Below, piece after piece: positions 5,931 through 6,142 of a stretch of DNA of 6,142 bases. Location: contig PCWU01000054.1 in assembly GCA_002787455.1 (NCBI GenBank), positions 1 to 6,142 of the forward strand. Direction: 5' to 3'. The first letter of the stretch is position 1, and every line of letters starts with the position of its first letter. Under the pieces are notes generated by a model. It did not search any database. It had not been told where the DNA came from and saw nothing but the letters and a program-made list of their open reading frames with translations. This DNA comes from Gallionellaceae bacterium CG11_big_fil_rev_8_21_14_0_20_60_62. Its GTDB lineage: Bacteria > Pseudomonadota > Gammaproteobacteria > Burkholderiales > Gallionellaceae. The translations under genes were made by a program, and so were the position numbers.

Positions 5931-6142
5931 ATGCGGATACATTCACTCGGCCATGTCGTGCTCAAGGTTGGCGATCTGGAACGCTCCATCGTTTTTTACC
6001 GCGATATTCTTGGTATGCGCGAAGTCGCACGCCATCAGGGTGTCATGGCTTTCTTCTCACTCGGCCCAAATCATCACGACCTCGGCCTGTTACAGATCGG
6101 CATCGATTCACCCCCGGCTGATCCCGGCGCGATCGGGCTGTA
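5931..6142 (+). CDS. VOC-family (glyoxalase/extradiol dioxygenase fold) protein, 3' end outside window
   Basis: An open frame runs to the window edge and encodes the first 70 residues of a vicinal-oxygen-chelate protein. It begins MRIHSLGHVVLKVGDLERSI and continues FYRDILGMREVARHQGVMAF, the standard opening beta-alpha-beta of this fold. The frame then has a GPNHHDLGLLQIG strand typical of the family. His8 and one of His48/His49 sit where metal ligands lie in dioxygenase-like members, but the remaining ligands are beyond the window, so activity cannot be assigned. The family includes glyoxalases, dioxygenases and antibiotic-binding proteins. The start is uncertain: an in-frame ATG at 5919 would add MACV, and neither start has a strong Shine-Dalgarno; 5931 fits the family N-terminus. 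It begins 31 bases after dnaJ on the same strand, with no terminator seen between, so co-transcription is possible. Confidence 0.85.
   Translation, partial: MRIHSLGHVVLKVGDLERSIVFYRDILGMREVARHQGVMAFFSLGPNHHDLGLLQIGIDSPPADPGAIGL

Overview
The window looks like chromosomal DNA from a betaproteobacterium. The GrpE, DnaK and DnaJ proteins have the proteobacterial form, and the DnaJ C-terminal half reads like betaproteobacterial homologues. Placement near Nitrosomonadales or Gallionellaceae is only an impression from protein style. The DNA is GC-rich in the genes, and the only clearly AT-rich stretch is the first 88 bases, where I see no gene. There is no sign of a mobile element, CRISPR array, rRNA or tRNA.

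Layout. Positions 89-1797 (minus strand) hold a compact tonB-exbB-exbD operon, transcribed right to left with gaps of only 5 and 9 bases. It encodes the inner-membrane motor that powers TonB-dependent outer-membrane receptors. A 163-base divergent intergenic region (1798-1960) follows and carries a very good sigma-32 (heat-shock) promoter facing rightwards. From 1961 to 5899 (plus strand) lies the Hsp70 chaperone cluster grpE-dnaK-dnaJ. The 284-base grpE-dnaK gap contains a 14-base GC palindrome, then two REP-like hairpins arranged as a long inverted repeat, then a second sigma-32-like promoter just before dnaK. The 64-base dnaK-dnaJ gap is dominated by a perfect 24-base palindrome. At the right edge (5931-6142) an open frame begins a VOC (glyoxalase/dioxygenase-fold) protein that runs off the window.

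How the parts work together. DnaK is the ATP-driven chaperone, DnaJ delivers substrates and stimulates its ATPase, and GrpE exchanges ADP for ATP. Two separate sigma-32-type promoters, and no CIRCE operator that I can see, point to sigma-32 control rather than HrcA repression. The repeat block and the palindrome lie where they could partly uncouple grpE, dnaK and dnaJ expression. The TonB system next door is divergently transcribed and has no evident functional link to the chaperones.

Overall this is mostly ordinary conserved chromosome. I see no candidate for a wholly new system. The observations most worth checking are the intergenic repeats and the heat-shock promoters.
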